A DNA stretch of 64,000 bases from Stenotrophomonas maltophilia (GTDB taxonomy: Bacteria; Pseudomonadota; Gammaproteobacteria; Xanthomonadales; Xanthomonadaceae): NCBI RefSeq assembly GCF_023518235.1, contig NZ_CP090423.1, positions 3,551,001-3,615,000 of the forward strand. The letters are read 5' to 3'. Below the pieces are notes generated by a model. It saw only the letters and a program-made list of their open reading frames with translations. It ran no database searches and was not told where the DNA came from. Numbering within the stretch: the first letter of the stretch is position 1; every line of letters begins with the position of its first letter. Shown piece after piece: positions 52,425 to 61,673 of the stretch. Position numbers and translations under genes: made by a program.

Positions 52425-54401
52425 ATGTTGGGCAAATTGACGTGGGAGGCCGTGCCACTGCACGAGCCGATCGTCGTGGTCACCTTGGCGGCGATGGTGC
52501 TGGGCGGCCTCGCGCTGCTGGGCGCGGTGACGTACTTCAAGCTGTGGGGCCCGCTGTGGCGCGACTGGTTCACCACCGTGGACCACAAGAAGATCGGCAT
52601 CATGTACGTGGTAGTGGCGCTGGTCATGCTGGTGCGTGGCTTTGCCGACGCGCTGATGATGCGCGCGCAGCTGGCGGCGGCCGGGCCGGGTAGTGAGGGC
52701 TTCCTGCCGCCCGAACACTACGACCAGATCTTCACCGCGCACGGCGTGATCATGATCTTCTTCGTGGCCACTCCGTTCGTGGTCGGCCTGATGAACATCA
52801 TCGTGCCGCTGCAGATCGGCGCGCGCGACATGGCATTCCCGTTCCTCAACGCCTTCAGCTTCTGGATCTTCGTGGTCGGTGCGGCGCTGATGATGATCTC
52901 GCTGGGCGTTGGCGAATTCGCCATGACCGGCTGGGTCGCCTATCCGCCGCTGTCGGGCATCGAGTTCAGTCCCGGCGTCGGCGTGGACTACTACATCTGG
53001 GCGTTGCAGGCCTCGGGCATCGGCACCTTGCTGACCGGCGTCAACCTGTTCATCACCATCCTGCGCATGCGTGCGCCGGGCATGACCCTGATGAAGATGC
53101 CGGTGTTCACCTGGACCGTGCTGGTCACCAGCGTGATCATCATCGCCGCGTTCCCCATCCTGACCGTGGCGCTGGGCGCGCTCACCCTGGACCGCTACCT
53201 GGACTTCAACTTCTACACCAACACGTTGGGTGGCAACCCGATGATGTACGTGAACCTGGTGTGGGCCTGGGGCCATCCGGAGGTGTACATCCTGGTGCTG
53301 CCGGCGTTCGGCATCTTCTCTGAAGTCACCGCCACGTTCGCGCGCAAGAAGCTGTTCGGGTACAAGTCGATGGTCGGCGCTACGCTGGCGATCGGCATCC
53401 TGTCGTTCGTGGTCTGGCTGCACCACTTCTTCACCATGGGCTCCGGTGCCAGCGTCAATGCCTTCTTTGGCATCATGACGATGATCATCGCCATCCCCAC
53501 CGGCGTGAAGATCTTCACCTGGCTGTTCACCATGTACGGCGGCCGCGTCGAGTTCAGCGTGCCGATGCTGTGGACCATCGCCTTCCTGGTCACCTTCACC
53601 ATCGGCGGCATGACCGGCGTGCTGCTGGCCATTCCGGGCGCGGACTTCCTGCTGCACAACAGCCTGTTCCTGGTTGCGCACTTCCACAACACCATCATCG
53701 GTGGTGCGCTGTTTGGCTACCTGGCCGGTTTCGTCTACTGGTTCCCGAAGGTGTTCGGCTTCACCCTCAACGAGCGTCTGGGCAAGTGGTCGTTCGCCTG
53801 CTGGGTGATCGGCTTCTACCTGGCCTTCATGCCGCTGTACATGCTCGGCTTCATGGGCATGACCCGACGCATGAACCAGTACGACAACCCGGCGTGGACG
53901 CCGTACCTGATCGCCGCCTTCATCGGTGCACTGTTCGTGTTCGCCGGCATCATCCTGATGCTGGTGCAGATCTACGTCAGCGTGCGTGACCGCAAGCGCA
54001 ACCTGGACCTGACCGGCGACCCATGGAATGCACGCACGCTGGAATGGGCCACGCCGTCGCCGCCGCCGTTCTACAACTTCGCCGTGGTGCCCAAGGCCGA
54101 TGCGCTGGACGCCTTCCATGAAGCGAAGAAACGTGGGTTGCCGCCACCGCCGAAGAAGTACGCGCCGATCCACATGCCGAAGAACACCGGCGTGCCGCTG
54201 ATCCTCAATGTCTGGATCCTGGTGCTGTGCTTTGCCCTGGTCTGGCACATCTGGTGGATGGCCGCGGCCAGCTTCATCGCCATGATCGTGACCCTGATCG
54301 TGCGCTCCTACGATGAGGACGTGGATTACTACGTCAGTTCCGAAGAGGTGGCGCGCACCGAAGCGGCCAATCTGGCCAAGCTGAAGGAGCTACGCGCATG
54401 A
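52425..54401 (+). CDS. cyoB: Cytochrome bo3 ubiquinol oxidase subunit I
   Basis: 658 residues, the catalytic subunit that reduces O2 to water and pumps protons in the inner membrane. GGAG lies ahead of the start, five bases after cyoA. Seen: heme ligand His in [12 protein letters not shown], CuB/Tyr motif [23 protein letters not shown], and the second heme pair in [12 protein letters not shown]. Fifteen or so helices, as in CyoB. Its stop overlaps cyoC (ATGA). Confidence 0.97.
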   Translation: MLGKLTWEAVPLHEPIVVVTLAAMVLGGLALLGAVTYFKLWGPLWRDWFTTVDHKKIGIMYVVVALVMLVRGFADALMMRAQLAAAGPGSEGFLPPEHYDQIFTAHGVIMIFFVATPFVVGLMNIIVPLQIGARDMAFPFLNAFSFWIFVVGAALMMISLGVGEFAMTGWVAYPPLSGIEFSPGVGVDYYIWALQASGIGTLLTGVNLFITILRMRAPGMTLMKMPVFTWTVLVTSVIIIAAFPILTVALGALTLDRYLDFNFYTNTLGGNPMMYVNLVWAWGHPEVYILVLPAFGIFSEVTATFARKKLFGYKSMVGATLAIGILSFVVWLHHFFTMGSGASVNAFFGIMTMIIAIPTGVKIFTWLFTMYGGRVEFSVPMLWTIAFLVTFTIGGMTGVLLAIPGADFLLHNSLFLVAHFHNTIIGGALFGYLAGFVYWFPKVFGFTLNERLGKWSFACWVIGFYLAFMPLYMLGFMGMTRRMNQYDNPAWTPYLIAAFIGALFVFAGIILMLVQIYVSVRDRKRNLDLTGDPWNARTLEWATPSPPPFYNFAVVPKADALDAFHEAKKRGLPPPPKKYAPIHMPKNTGVPLILNVWILVLCFALVWHIWWMAAASFIAMIVTLIVRSYDEDVDYYVSSEEVARTEAANLAKLKELRA

Positions 54402-55033
54402 ACCTGTTGACCCGCCCGGAGCTGGCCAGCAACACGCAGGTGCACGAGGAACTGCACGCGCACGACCACGCCCACGAGCAGGGCGGCATGAAGGTGTTCG
54501 GCATGTGGGTCTACCTCATGTCCGACCTGGTGCTGTTCGGCTCGCTGTTCGCCTCGTATGCGGTGCTCAGCACCGCCTACGCCGGCGGCCCGACCGGCAA
54601 GGAGCTGTTCTCGCTGCCGTTCGTGATGACCGAAACCTTCCTGCTGCTGGTCTCCAGTATCACCTACGGCCAGGCCGTGCTGGCCATGCACCGCCACGAT
54701 GCCTCGGCCGTGCTGCGCTGGCTGGGCGTGACCTTCGTGCTCGGTGCCTCGTTCATCGGCATGGAGATCTACGAGTTCTCGCACCTGATCCACGAAGGCG
54801 CGGGCCCCAGCACCAGCGCCTACCTGTCGGCGTTCTTCGCGCTGGTCGCCACCCACGGCCTGCACGTGGCCAGCGGCCTGATCTGGATGGCGGTAGTGAT
54901 GCACCAGGTGTACCGCCGTGGCCTGACCCCGACCAACATCACCCGCGTCTCGTGCCTGAGCCTGTTCTGGCACTTCCTGGACCTGGTGTGGATCTGCGTC
55001 TTCACCTTCGTCTACCTGATCGGAGCCTTCTGA
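54398..55033 (+). CDS. cyoC: Cytochrome bo3 ubiquinol oxidase subunit III
   Basis: 211 residues with five hydrophobic helices, as usual for CyoC. Seen: [49 protein letters not shown]-like segment [14 protein letters not shown], and [19 protein letters not shown]. Translationally coupled to cyoB by a 4-base overlap, and one base before cyoD. Confidence 0.96.
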   Translation: MNLLTRPELASNTQVHEELHAHDHAHEQGGMKVFGMWVYLMSDLVLFGSLFASYAVLSTAYAGGPTGKELFSLPFVMTETFLLLVSSITYGQAVLAMHRHDASAVLRWLGVTFVLGASFIGMEIYEFSHLIHEGAGPSTSAYLSAFFALVATHGLHVASGLIWMAVVMHQVYRRGLTPTNITRVSCLSLFWHFLDLVWICVFTFVYLIGAF

Positions 55034-55034
55034 C

Positions 55035-55367
55035 ATGGCCCACGTCGAAACCTCGCGCGCCGGCAATGCACACGGCTCCACCAAGTCCTACCTGATCGGC
55101 TTCGTGCTGTGCGCGCTGCTGACCATGGTGCCGTTCGCGCTGGTGATGAACCCGGTGCTGTCGCGGCCGCTCACGCTGTTCCTGCTGGTGGGCTTCGCGG
55201 TGGCGCAGATCCTGGTGCAGCTGGTGTTCTTCCTGCACATGGACCGCAAGTCCGAAGGTGGCTGGAACCTGGCCAGCTTTGTGTTCACCCTGGTGATCCT
55301 GTTCATCGTCGTCGCATTGTCGGTCTGGATCATCTGGAGCATGCACTACCACATGATGATCAACTGA
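55035..55367 (+). CDS. cyoD: Cytochrome bo3 ubiquinol oxidase subunit IV
   Basis: 110 residues with three helices. Typical CyoD elements: STKSYLIGFVLCALLTMVPFAL, VAQILVQLVFFLHMD, and IIWSMHYHMM at the end. Follows cyoC by one base. No cyoE (heme O synthase) follows; the next gene is an SCO protein instead, so heme O synthase must be elsewhere. Confidence 0.95.
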   Translation: MAHVETSRAGNAHGSTKSYLIGFVLCALLTMVPFALVMNPVLSRPLTLFLLVGFAVAQILVQLVFFLHMDRKSEGGWNLASFVFTLVILFIVVALSVWIIWSMHYHMMIN

Positions 55368-55378
55368 GCCTGCGAACC

Positions 55379-56059
55379 GTGAAAGGCATTGCGTTCCCCC
55401 ATCGTGGCCTGCGGCTGGCCGCAGGCCTGCTGCTCGGCCTGCTGGCCGGTTGCAGCGCGCAGTCGCGCATGGACTTCTATTCCAAGGACATCGCCTGCGA
55501 GGAACTCGGCCAGCAGTGGTCGATGCCCGACAGCCACGGCACCGTACGTGGCCCGAAGGATCTGCAGGGCCAGGTGACCTATCTGTTCTTCGGCTTCACC
55601 AGCTGCCCGGATGTGTGCCCGACCACGATGGTCGAGCTGGGTCAGGTCAAGCACCTGATGGGCAAGGATGCCGACCAGCTGCAGGTGGTGTTCGTCAGTG
55701 TCGACCCGGCCCGCGATACGCCCGAGGTCGCGCGCATCTATGTGGAAGCGTTCGATCCCAAGGCGATGGCGTTGGTCGGCAACCAAGCGCAGCTGGCCGC
55801 GATGGCCAGCGACTTCAAGGCGTTCTACGAGAAGGAACCGGGCCAGCTGCCCGACACCTACACGATGAGCCACATCGCCGGTGGCTACGTGTTCGATCGC
55901 CAGGGCCGCCTGCGCCTGTTCGCGCCCTACGGCATGCCGGTGGAGAAGCTGTTCTCCGATGTGCAGCGCCTGCTGCTGGAACCGGCTCATCCGGCCGCCG
56001 GCAACGACGCACTGGCCAGCTGCAGCCTCAAGCACACCGGAACACTCGCCGCGCGCTGA
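55379..56059 (+). CDS. SCO-family copper chaperone / thiol-disulfide protein
   Basis: 226 residues from GTG 55379, eleven bases after cyoD, so in the cyo operon. Lipobox LLAGC, then a thioredoxin fold with the copper/thiol motif TSCPDVCPTT (CxxxC) and the conserved His in YTMSHIAGGYVF. FVSVDPARDTPEV is the usual SCO signature. SCO proteins normally deliver copper to CuA of subunit II, but this CyoA lacks CuA, so here it may serve CuB or a redox task. An in-frame CTG a little upstream is a less likely start. Confidence 0.85.
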   Translation: MKGIAFPHRGLRLAAGLLLGLLAGCSAQSRMDFYSKDIACEELGQQWSMPDSHGTVRGPKDLQGQVTYLFFGFTSCPDVCPTTMVELGQVKHLMGKDADQLQVVFVSVDPARDTPEVARIYVEAFDPKAMALVGNQAQLAAMASDFKAFYEKEPGQLPDTYTMSHIAGGYVFDRQGRLRLFAPYGMPVEKLFSDVQRLLLEPAHPAAGNDALASCSLKHTGTLAAR

Positions 56060-56064
56060 CGCCG

Positions 56065-56287
56065 GTGGATGCCAACCGTTGGTCGGCAGGTCGGGAAAAT
56101 GGTGGGTGCCAACCGTTGGTCGGCACATCCGGATCTGCTCCTGGTAGGTGCCAACCTTGGTTGGCACAGCTGTAGAGCCGGGCCCGTGCTCGGCTCAGCG
56201 TTCACCGTGCACCCTGCAGACAGCAGCCGAGCATAGGCTCGGCTCTACCTGCTCGCCGCCCGGTGGGTGCCGACCGTTGGTCGGCAC
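56065..56287. repeat. Cluster of six SMAG-type REP palindromes
   Basis: Elements at 56065-56088, 56102-56126, 56144-56167, 56172-56196, 56225-56248 (inverted) and 56263-56287. Four belong to the GTGCCAACC/GTGCCGACC group, with GTGG or GTAG heads, and two to the GTAGAGCCGAGC group. They are tightly packed between the cyo operon end and a convergent gene and nearly fill the 294-base gap. The dense array could end or stabilise the cyo transcript. Confidence 0.85.
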
Positions 56288-56304
56288 GCCCTGGCAGAAC
56301 CAAT

Positions 56305-56339
56305 CCCCCGGCCGGCCAGGAGAGCCAACCGGCCGGGGG
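56305..56339 (-). terminator. Strong hairpin between cyo/SCO and the protease-partner gene
   Basis: CCCCCGGCCGG, 13-base loop, CCGGCCGGGGG: a perfect 11-pair stem 15 bases past the minus-strand stop at 56354. It is followed on the minus strand by ATTGG, with no long U-run. Most likely the transcript end of the protease unit. Confidence 0.65.
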
Positions 56340-56353
56340 CACCACTCAACGCC

Positions 56354-56950
56354 TTACTTGGTTTCTTCCCACTGCACCACGTCCGGCTCGGCCGCCTTGA
56401 TGCCGGCGGTCGACAGCAAGGTGGTGGTTGCATCCAGCGCCGCGTTCACCGACGGATATTCGACAATCGCCCGGCCGGAAGCCTTGGACACCTTCACCAC
56501 GGTGCCACTGGTGGCGGTCGCCGCACGCTGCGCCGAGGCCGCATCGGTGAAGAACACCTTGACCCGCGAAGTCGCCACCACCGGTGCGCCATCATTGGAC
56601 ACGGCCGCGGCGAACTTGCCGGCCCCGGCATCCAGCCGCGCCGCCGCACCGGTGTTGCCGGCATCGAGCGAGCGCTTGCTACGGGCACCAGTGCTTGCCG
56701 CGGCGGCTTCCGCAGCCGGGGTGATCCTGAACTGACCACCACTGGCCTGCTGCACGGTGGCCGACGGTGCCAGGCGGAAGCGGTTGCCGCCCACATCGAA
56801 ACTACGCCCGGTGGCTTCGGCCTTCAGTGCCTGTGCGTCCACGGTCGACAGGGTCCTTGCAGCGGGGGCCTGGCCGGAGCTCTGTGCCCAGGCGGTGGAG
56901 GTGATCGCCGCGAAGGCGAGGGTGCTCAACAGAATGGTCGTCTTCATCAT
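56354..56950 (-). CDS. Secreted propeptide-like partner (inhibitor/chaperone) of the S8 protease
   Basis: 198 residues with a signal peptide (LLSTLAFAAITSTAWA). The middle is low-complexity Ala/Gly/Ser. The C-terminal ~75 residues (TSRVKVFFTDAASAQRAAT, VVKVSKASGRAIVEYPSV, LLSTAGIKAAEPDVVQW) look like the inhibitor-I9 fold that subtilisin propeptides use, including an ending of the V-x-x-x-EPD kind. Its start overlaps the protease stop by one base (TGATG). The protease itself has no propeptide, so this is probably its external folding helper or inhibitor in the periplasm. No experimental family is recognised for the first half. Confidence 0.65.
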   Translation of the reverse strand: MMKTTILLSTLAFAAITSTAWAQSSGQAPAARTLSTVDAQALKAEATGRSFDVGGNRFRLAPSATVQQASGGQFRITPAAEAAAASTGARSKRSLDAGNTGAAARLDAGAGKFAAAVSNDGAPVVATSRVKVFFTDAASAQRAATATSGTVVKVSKASGRAIVEYPSVNAALDATTTLLSTAGIKAAEPDVVQWEETK

Positions 56951-58716
56951 CAGTGCCCCAGAACGCGGATCTTGAAGAATTCGAGGTTGCCACGCGATGC
57001 AGCGTTCGCGGCCTGCCCCATGTCGGTGACTTCCAGCGTCCAGGTGCCGGTGGCGTTCTCATCCAGGAAGGCATTGCTGGACAGCAGGTCCCAGCTGGTG
57101 AAGTTGCGCTGCACACCATTGGTGCCCGAGCCGATGGCGGTGAACGCCGGCTGCACCACGCTGCGCGTGCCACTGGGCGAGACCAGCACGAACTGCAGCT
57201 GGCGGGTGTTGCTGTGGTTGACGCGGAAGCCCAGCTGCACGCTCTCGATGTTGCGCGCGCCATTGGCCAGCTGGAAGGTCAGGCGCGCGGCGGCGGCCGA
57301 GGTGTTGCCGATGGCCACCGTACGTGTGGTGTTGCGCCAGCCGCTGTCCACCAGCGCGCCGAGCGACTGGAAGTTCTCCGCCACCTGCACTGCACGCGCG
57401 GCGTTGACCACACCGAAGCCGTACCAGTTGCTGTAGGCGCGTCCGGCGGCGTTCACCGTCCAGCCCGGCACCAGCACGCGGCCATCGGCCAGCGTCACCG
57501 CCGCCCGGTTCGGGTCGGTGCGGGTGGCGGTGGTGGCCAGGATGTACTTCACATCGCGGTAGGAAAGATTCGGATTGGTTTCCAGCACCAGCGCCGCCAC
57601 ACCGGACACCATCGGTGCCGAAGCGGACGTGCCGTTCATCTTGGCCGTGTAGTTGCAGGTGCTGTCGATGGCCGACTGGTTGCTGTCCAGCGTGTTCTGG
57701 CGGTTGGTGTTCTTGTTGCTGCCCTGCGCGCACCCGGTCACGTCGGTGGTGACGATGGCCGGGTCGTAGGCACGCGCCACCAGCCCGGGCGCGTACTGCG
57801 CCTGCAGGCCGTACTCGCCGCCGAAGGCCGACACCCACAGCGCCGAACCGGTGGAGGAATACGACGAACGCACGCCGTCGGCGCGCACCGCACCCACGGT
57901 GATCACGTTGAACAGGTTGTTGCGCGGGTCACGCCCGGCGGGCACGCAGCCGGTGTTGCGGTTCTTGGTGTCGGCGGTGCAGATGTCCTGGCCGGTGGAG
58001 AGCGTGCCGTTGTTGTGGTTGTTGCCGGCCGACTTCACGTAGATGCCACCCCGGCCACCGCGGGTACCCGACAGGGCCTGTTCGTAGGCGCTGATGTCGT
58101 TCTGGCTGTAGGCGAAGGGCAGGTTCGGATTGCCCGGGCCAGCGCCCCAGCTGTTGTTGAACACCTGCACATCGGCCGATTCGGCGCCATCCCACCAGGC
58201 GTACTCGATGTTGCTCTGCTGGTTGCCCTGGGCCGAACTCGAGATCGGGTTGAAGCCTTTCAGCGTCGCCGCCGGGGCCACGCCGCGCACGCCGCGGTTG
58301 TTGGCGCCCACCGCGCCGGCGATGCCGCCGACCATGGTGCCGTGGTTGTCGGCGTCCGGGTTGGAGGGTGTGGGGTTGTTGGAGCCATTGGCGAAGTTCT
58401 TGCCGGCTACCGCCGCCACGTTGGCGGCCAGGTCCGGGTGGGCGATCTGCAGGCCGTCATCGACGATGGCGATGGTGACGCCCTGGCCGCGGATGCCATT
58501 GCGGAACAGGCCATCCACGTTCAGATCGTTGCCGGCCACCGGCAGCGTATCGGCCGGCACCGTCTGCCCAGTATTGAGCAGATGCCACTGGATTCCGGCC
58601 AGTGGATCGGCCTGTTGGGCCTGGGCGGTGGCGGCCAGGCTGCCCAGCACCAGGGCAGTGGCAAGGGCCAGGCGCGCGGAGCGCGGTGGCGCGGAGCGTT
58701 GCGTGTGTCGCTTCAT
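56950..58716 (-). CDS. Secreted kexin-like S8 serine protease with P domain
   Basis: 588 residues from 58716 (AAGGA nine bases upstream). Signal peptide to AQAQ, directly followed by mature-enzyme-like sequence DPLAGIQWHLLNTGQ, so an N-terminal propeptide is missing. Subtilase triad: D86 in AIVDDGLQIAHPDL, H125 in DNHGTMVGG, S364 in NGTSASAPMVSG; oxyanion Asn in KSAGNNHNNG. Residues ~460-588 form a P/proprotein-convertase domain (LGFRVNHSNTRQLQFVLVSPSGT, GTWTLEVTD). The Asn-Gly-Asp-Leu-Asn-Val order before the first Asp is of the kexin/furin type. Coupled to the partner gene 3'. Expected extracellular or envelope enzyme. Confidence 0.92.
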   Translation of the reverse strand: MKRHTQRSAPPRSARLALATALVLGSLAATAQAQQADPLAGIQWHLLNTGQTVPADTLPVAGNDLNVDGLFRNGIRGQGVTIAIVDDGLQIAHPDLAANVAAVAGKNFANGSNNPTPSNPDADNHGTMVGGIAGAVGANNRGVRGVAPAATLKGFNPISSSAQGNQQSNIEYAWWDGAESADVQVFNNSWGAGPGNPNLPFAYSQNDISAYEQALSGTRGGRGGIYVKSAGNNHNNGTLSTGQDICTADTKNRNTGCVPAGRDPRNNLFNVITVGAVRADGVRSSYSSTGSALWVSAFGGEYGLQAQYAPGLVARAYDPAIVTTDVTGCAQGSNKNTNRQNTLDSNQSAIDSTCNYTAKMNGTSASAPMVSGVAALVLETNPNLSYRDVKYILATTATRTDPNRAAVTLADGRVLVPGWTVNAAGRAYSNWYGFGVVNAARAVQVAENFQSLGALVDSGWRNTTRTVAIGNTSAAAARLTFQLANGARNIESVQLGFRVNHSNTRQLQFVLVSPSGTRSVVQPAFTAIGSGTNGVQRNFTSWDLLSSNAFLDENATGTWTLEVTDMGQAANAASRGNLEFFKIRVLGH

Positions 58717-59002
58717 ACACGAATCCTTCTGTTGTGAATCGGCATGGCAGGACGGCGGGGCGGAACTGCCCCATCGCAACGAGCCAAACGCGACACCACG
58801 AGTCCCCCCCTACGTCGAATGGGCACGAATGTTTCGATATGGGAGATGCGTCACAAACACTCATGACGCACGGTAATAACGACTACACATTTCTGTTGGC
58901 ACCCCGCATCCGTGCATGGCGTGGATCGACCGGGTCTCATCGCGCGGCTTCACATCCGGCTGTGCTACTACAGCCCGAGCCCCTTCCGCGCGGAGCACGA
59001 TG

Positions 59003-59443
59003 ATGGTCAATCCCCTGGCCCAGGCCCATCGCGGCCTTGGCACCACCCTGTTCAGCCTGTTGAACCCGATTCCGTTCGGGTTCTTTGTCGGCGCCTTGAT
59101 CTTCGATGCGATCTACCTCAACAGCGCCGAGGTGATGTGGGGCAAGGCCGCCGCCTGGCTGATCACCTTCGGCCTGCTGATCGCCATCGTGCCGCGCCTG
59201 ATCAACCTGTTCGCGGTCTGGCGCCGTAACGGCAGTGCCACCGGCATCGACCGCATCGACTTCTTCCTCAACCTGGTGGCGGTGCTGCTGGCCATCTGGA
59301 ACGCCTTCGTGCACAGCCGCGACGCCTACGCCGTTGCCGTGCCGGGCACGATCCTGTCGGCGCTGACTGTGGCGCTGATCGCGCTGGGGCTCATCCTGCT
59401 GTCGCTGCAGCCGCCGGTGCGGCACGGAGGTCGTCATGGCTAA
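59003..59443 (+). CDS. DUF2231-like small membrane protein
   Basis: 146 residues from the ATG at 59003 (CGGAG seven bases upstream; an ATG three bases earlier also exists). Four hydrophobic helices: LNPIPFGFFVGALIFDAIYL, AAAWLITFGLLIAIVPRLINLFAVW, FFLNLVAVLLAIWNAFVHSRD, ILSALTVALIALGLILLSLQ. The pattern and the HP/NP-rich start resemble DUF2231 proteins, which often sit beside PQQ or heme-dependent dehydrogenases. It overlaps the following sugar dehydrogenase gene by eight bases, so a joint electron-transfer role is plausible but inferred. Confidence 0.7.
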   Translation: MVNPLAQAHRGLGTTLFSLLNPIPFGFFVGALIFDAIYLNSAEVMWGKAAAWLITFGLLIAIVPRLINLFAVWRRNGSATGIDRIDFFLNLVAVLLAIWNAFVHSRDAYAVAVPGTILSALTVALIALGLILLSLQPPVRHGGRHG

Positions 59444-60746
59444 GCCCTTCCTGCCCACCCTTGCGATGCTTTCGTTGGCGGTGATGCTGTCGGCCTGCGC
59501 GGGCAAGGCCGAGTACCACCCCACCGACCAGTCCGGCGCGAAGCCGCCGCTGCCGGCACCGCAGAACTTCCTGATGCCGCCCATGCAGGTGCCCAAGGGC
59601 GTCGGCTGGGCCGAAGGTCAATCGCCCACGGTGGCCGAGGGCCTGAAGATCGAGCGCATCGCCGCCAACCTGCAGCATCCGCGCCGCCTGCTGACCCTGC
59701 CCAACGGCGATGTGCTGGTGGTGGAGGGCAACGGCCCGGGTGAAGAGCCGGTCACCACGCCCAAGCAGTGGATCGCCGGCAAGGTGAAGGCGCGCTCGGG
59801 CAAGGCCGGCAAGGGCGGCAACCAGGTCACCCTGCTGCGGCGCACGCCCGGCACCAACACCTGGACCCAGCACGTCTACATCGAGGGCCTGCATTCGCCG
59901 TTCGGCATCCAGCTCATCGGTGACACCCTGTACGTGGCCAACACCGGCAACATCGTGCAGTTCCACTACGTGCCCGGCGAAACCCGCATGACCGACAAGG
60001 GCCGCGAGTTCACCGATCTGCCCAGCACCATCAACCACCACTGGACCAAGGAGCTGCTGGCCAGCCGTGATGGCCGCAAGCTGTACGTGGGCGTGGGCTC
60101 CAACAGCAACATCACCGAGAACGGCCTGGCGGTGGAGTACCGCCGCGCGGTGGTGCTGGAAGTGGACGTGGCCACCCGTGGCAGCCGCATCTTCGCCTCG
60201 GGCATCCGCAACCCCACTGGCCTGGACTGGGAGCCGAGCACCGGCACGCTGTGGGCGGTGGCCAACGAGCGCGACGAGATCGGTGCCGACCTGGTGCCCG
60301 ATTACCTCACCTCGGTGAAGGAAGACGGCTTCTACGGCTGGCCCTACAGCTACTACGGCCAGCACGTGGACGAGCGCGTGCAGCCGCAGCGGCCGGACCT
60401 GGTAGCCAAGGCGATCGTGCCGGATTACGCCATCGGCTCGCACGTGGCGCCGCTGGGCTTGCTGTTCTATACCGGCCAGGCGCTGCCCGCGCAGTACCAC
60501 GGCGGTGCCTTCATCGGCGAACACGGCAGCTGGGATCGCTCGCCATTGAGCGGCTACGAAGTGGTGTACGTGCCGTTCAAGGATGGCAAGCCGACCGGGC
60601 GGCCACAGACCGTGGTGAGTGGCTTCGCCTCGAAGGATGAGAAGACCCTGATGGGCGCACCGGTAGGCATGGCGATGGACGCCGAGGGCGCACTGCTGGT
60701 GGCTGACGACGTGGGCGATGTGGTGTGGCGGGTGTCAGCCAAGTAG
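59436..60746 (+). CDS. PQQ-type sorbosone/aldose dehydrogenase lipoprotein
   Basis: 436 residues. Lipobox LSAC, so membrane attached and periplasmic. The rest is a six-bladed beta-propeller of the soluble sorbosone dehydrogenase/AA12 type: LQHPRRLLTLPNGDVLVVEGN, GLHSPFGIQLIGDTLYVANT, GSNSNITENG, FASGIRNPTGLDWEP, NERDEIGADLVPDYL, SHVAPLGLLFYTG with the conserved His, and FIGEHGSWDRSPLSGY. These enzymes oxidise aldoses or related sugars using pyrroloquinoline quinone. No PQQ biosynthesis genes are nearby. Confidence 0.86.
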   Translation: MAKPFLPTLAMLSLAVMLSACAGKAEYHPTDQSGAKPPLPAPQNFLMPPMQVPKGVGWAEGQSPTVAEGLKIERIAANLQHPRRLLTLPNGDVLVVEGNGPGEEPVTTPKQWIAGKVKARSGKAGKGGNQVTLLRRTPGTNTWTQHVYIEGLHSPFGIQLIGDTLYVANTGNIVQFHYVPGETRMTDKGREFTDLPSTINHHWTKELLASRDGRKLYVGVGSNSNITENGLAVEYRRAVVLEVDVATRGSRIFASGIRNPTGLDWEPSTGTLWAVANERDEIGADLVPDYLTSVKEDGFYGWPYSYYGQHVDERVQPQRPDLVAKAIVPDYAIGSHVAPLGLLFYTGQALPAQYHGGAFIGEHGSWDRSPLSGYEVVYVPFKDGKPTGRPQTVVSGFASKDEKTLMGAPVGMAMDAEGALLVADDVGDVVWRVSAK

Positions 60747-60750
60747 CCCT

Positions 60751-60865
60751 GTAGAGTCGAGCTTGCTCGACTGCTTTTTGTAGAGCCGAGCCATGCTCGG
60801 CTTGCGCGCGCTGCGCGGGGTTTCCGCGTACGGGTCGAAGAGCCGTCGAGCAAGCTCGACGCTAC
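60751..60865. repeat. Three SMAG-type REP palindromes, one reaching into exoD
   Basis: 60751-60774 (GTAGAGTCGAGCTT), 60780-60803 (GTAGAGCCGAGCC) and inverted 60844-60865 (GTAGCGTCGAGCTT). The first and third have the same core in opposite orientation and can pair. The GTAG of the third supplies the TAG stop codon of exoD on the minus strand. Confidence 0.85.
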
Positions 60866-61524
60866 ACAGATGAGGTACCGCTGCGGAACCCGCTGAACAC
60901 CGATTCGGCGGCAAACCCCACGCCGCCCAGCAGCACGCCGAAGTACACCATCGTGGCCACCACGAAGGCATAGCCGGCCGCCACCGCCGCGCCGTCGCGC
61001 TGGATGAAACCAATGGCGAAGGACATCAGTGCCAGCGCCGGCAGCGTATTGCTGAAGGGAATCGGGCCGGCCGGTGCCATCAGCAGCACCGTGGCCACCA
61101 CCAGCGCCAGGTTGTTCAGGCGCATCATCTTCTTCGAACGCACCATCACCGCCAGCCGCATCGGCCGCGACAGCCGTTCCATGCGATGCACCCACTTCAA
61201 CGCACGGCCGAGGTTGGTCTTCAGCGTTTCGGTGGCGATCTCGCGGCGTGCCAGCTTCTGCGGCACCCGCAGCGGGCGGTTGCGCAGCCGGCTCAGGCCG
61301 ATCAGCAGGATCGAAGCGCCAAACACCGTGCTCAGCCCGGGAATCGACACCGGGATGATGAAGATGGCCGAAAGCAGGATCACCACCAGCAGCAGGCCCT
61401 CATCGCCCAGGGCGCTGAGCAGGGTACCGACGCTGACCCGTTCGCCGGGCAGTTCGTCGATCATCTGCTCGATCTGCTGGGCCAGTGGCGCGGTGTCGTT
61501 GGGGTCGGGGGCACGGTAGGTCAT
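60862..61524 (-). CDS. exoD: ExoD-family exopolysaccharide synthesis membrane protein
   Basis: 220 residues from the ATG at 61524. ExoD family marks: LPGERVSVGTLLSALGDEGLLLVVILLSA, IPVSIPGLSTVFGASILLIGLSRL, RPLRVPQKLARREI, and MAPAGPIPFSNTLPALALMSFAIG. Three to four inner-membrane helices. In Rhizobium ExoD affects exopolysaccharide production and alkaline tolerance; the mechanism is unclear. The stop codon TAG lies inside a REP element, so the last residues may be shaped by repeat insertion. Confidence 0.88.
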   Translation of the reverse strand: MTYRAPDPNDTAPLAQQIEQMIDELPGERVSVGTLLSALGDEGLLLVVILLSAIFIIPVSIPGLSTVFGASILLIGLSRLRNRPLRVPQKLARREIATETLKTNLGRALKWVHRMERLSRPMRLAVMVRSKKMMRLNNLALVVATVLLMAPAGPIPFSNTLPALALMSFAIGFIQRDGAAVAAGYAFVVATMVYFGVLLGGVGFAAESVFSGFRSGTSSV

Positions 61525-61673
61525 GCGTCGAAAGGGTTTCCAGGGAAGGGCGGTCAGGGGGCCGTCCTGCGGTGGGGGACGCACAGGCCCCTGAAGTATC
61601 CCGGCCAATGTGGGCAAAGAGGTGAACCGGGCATGAGGCGCTAAACTGGCACGCCCCGCACGAGTGCAACGCA

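Noticed and set aside
52134..54248. 704-codon minus-strand frame opposite cyoB
   Set aside because: Gln/His/Asp/Arg-rich shadow of cyoB codons; no ribosome site or domain.
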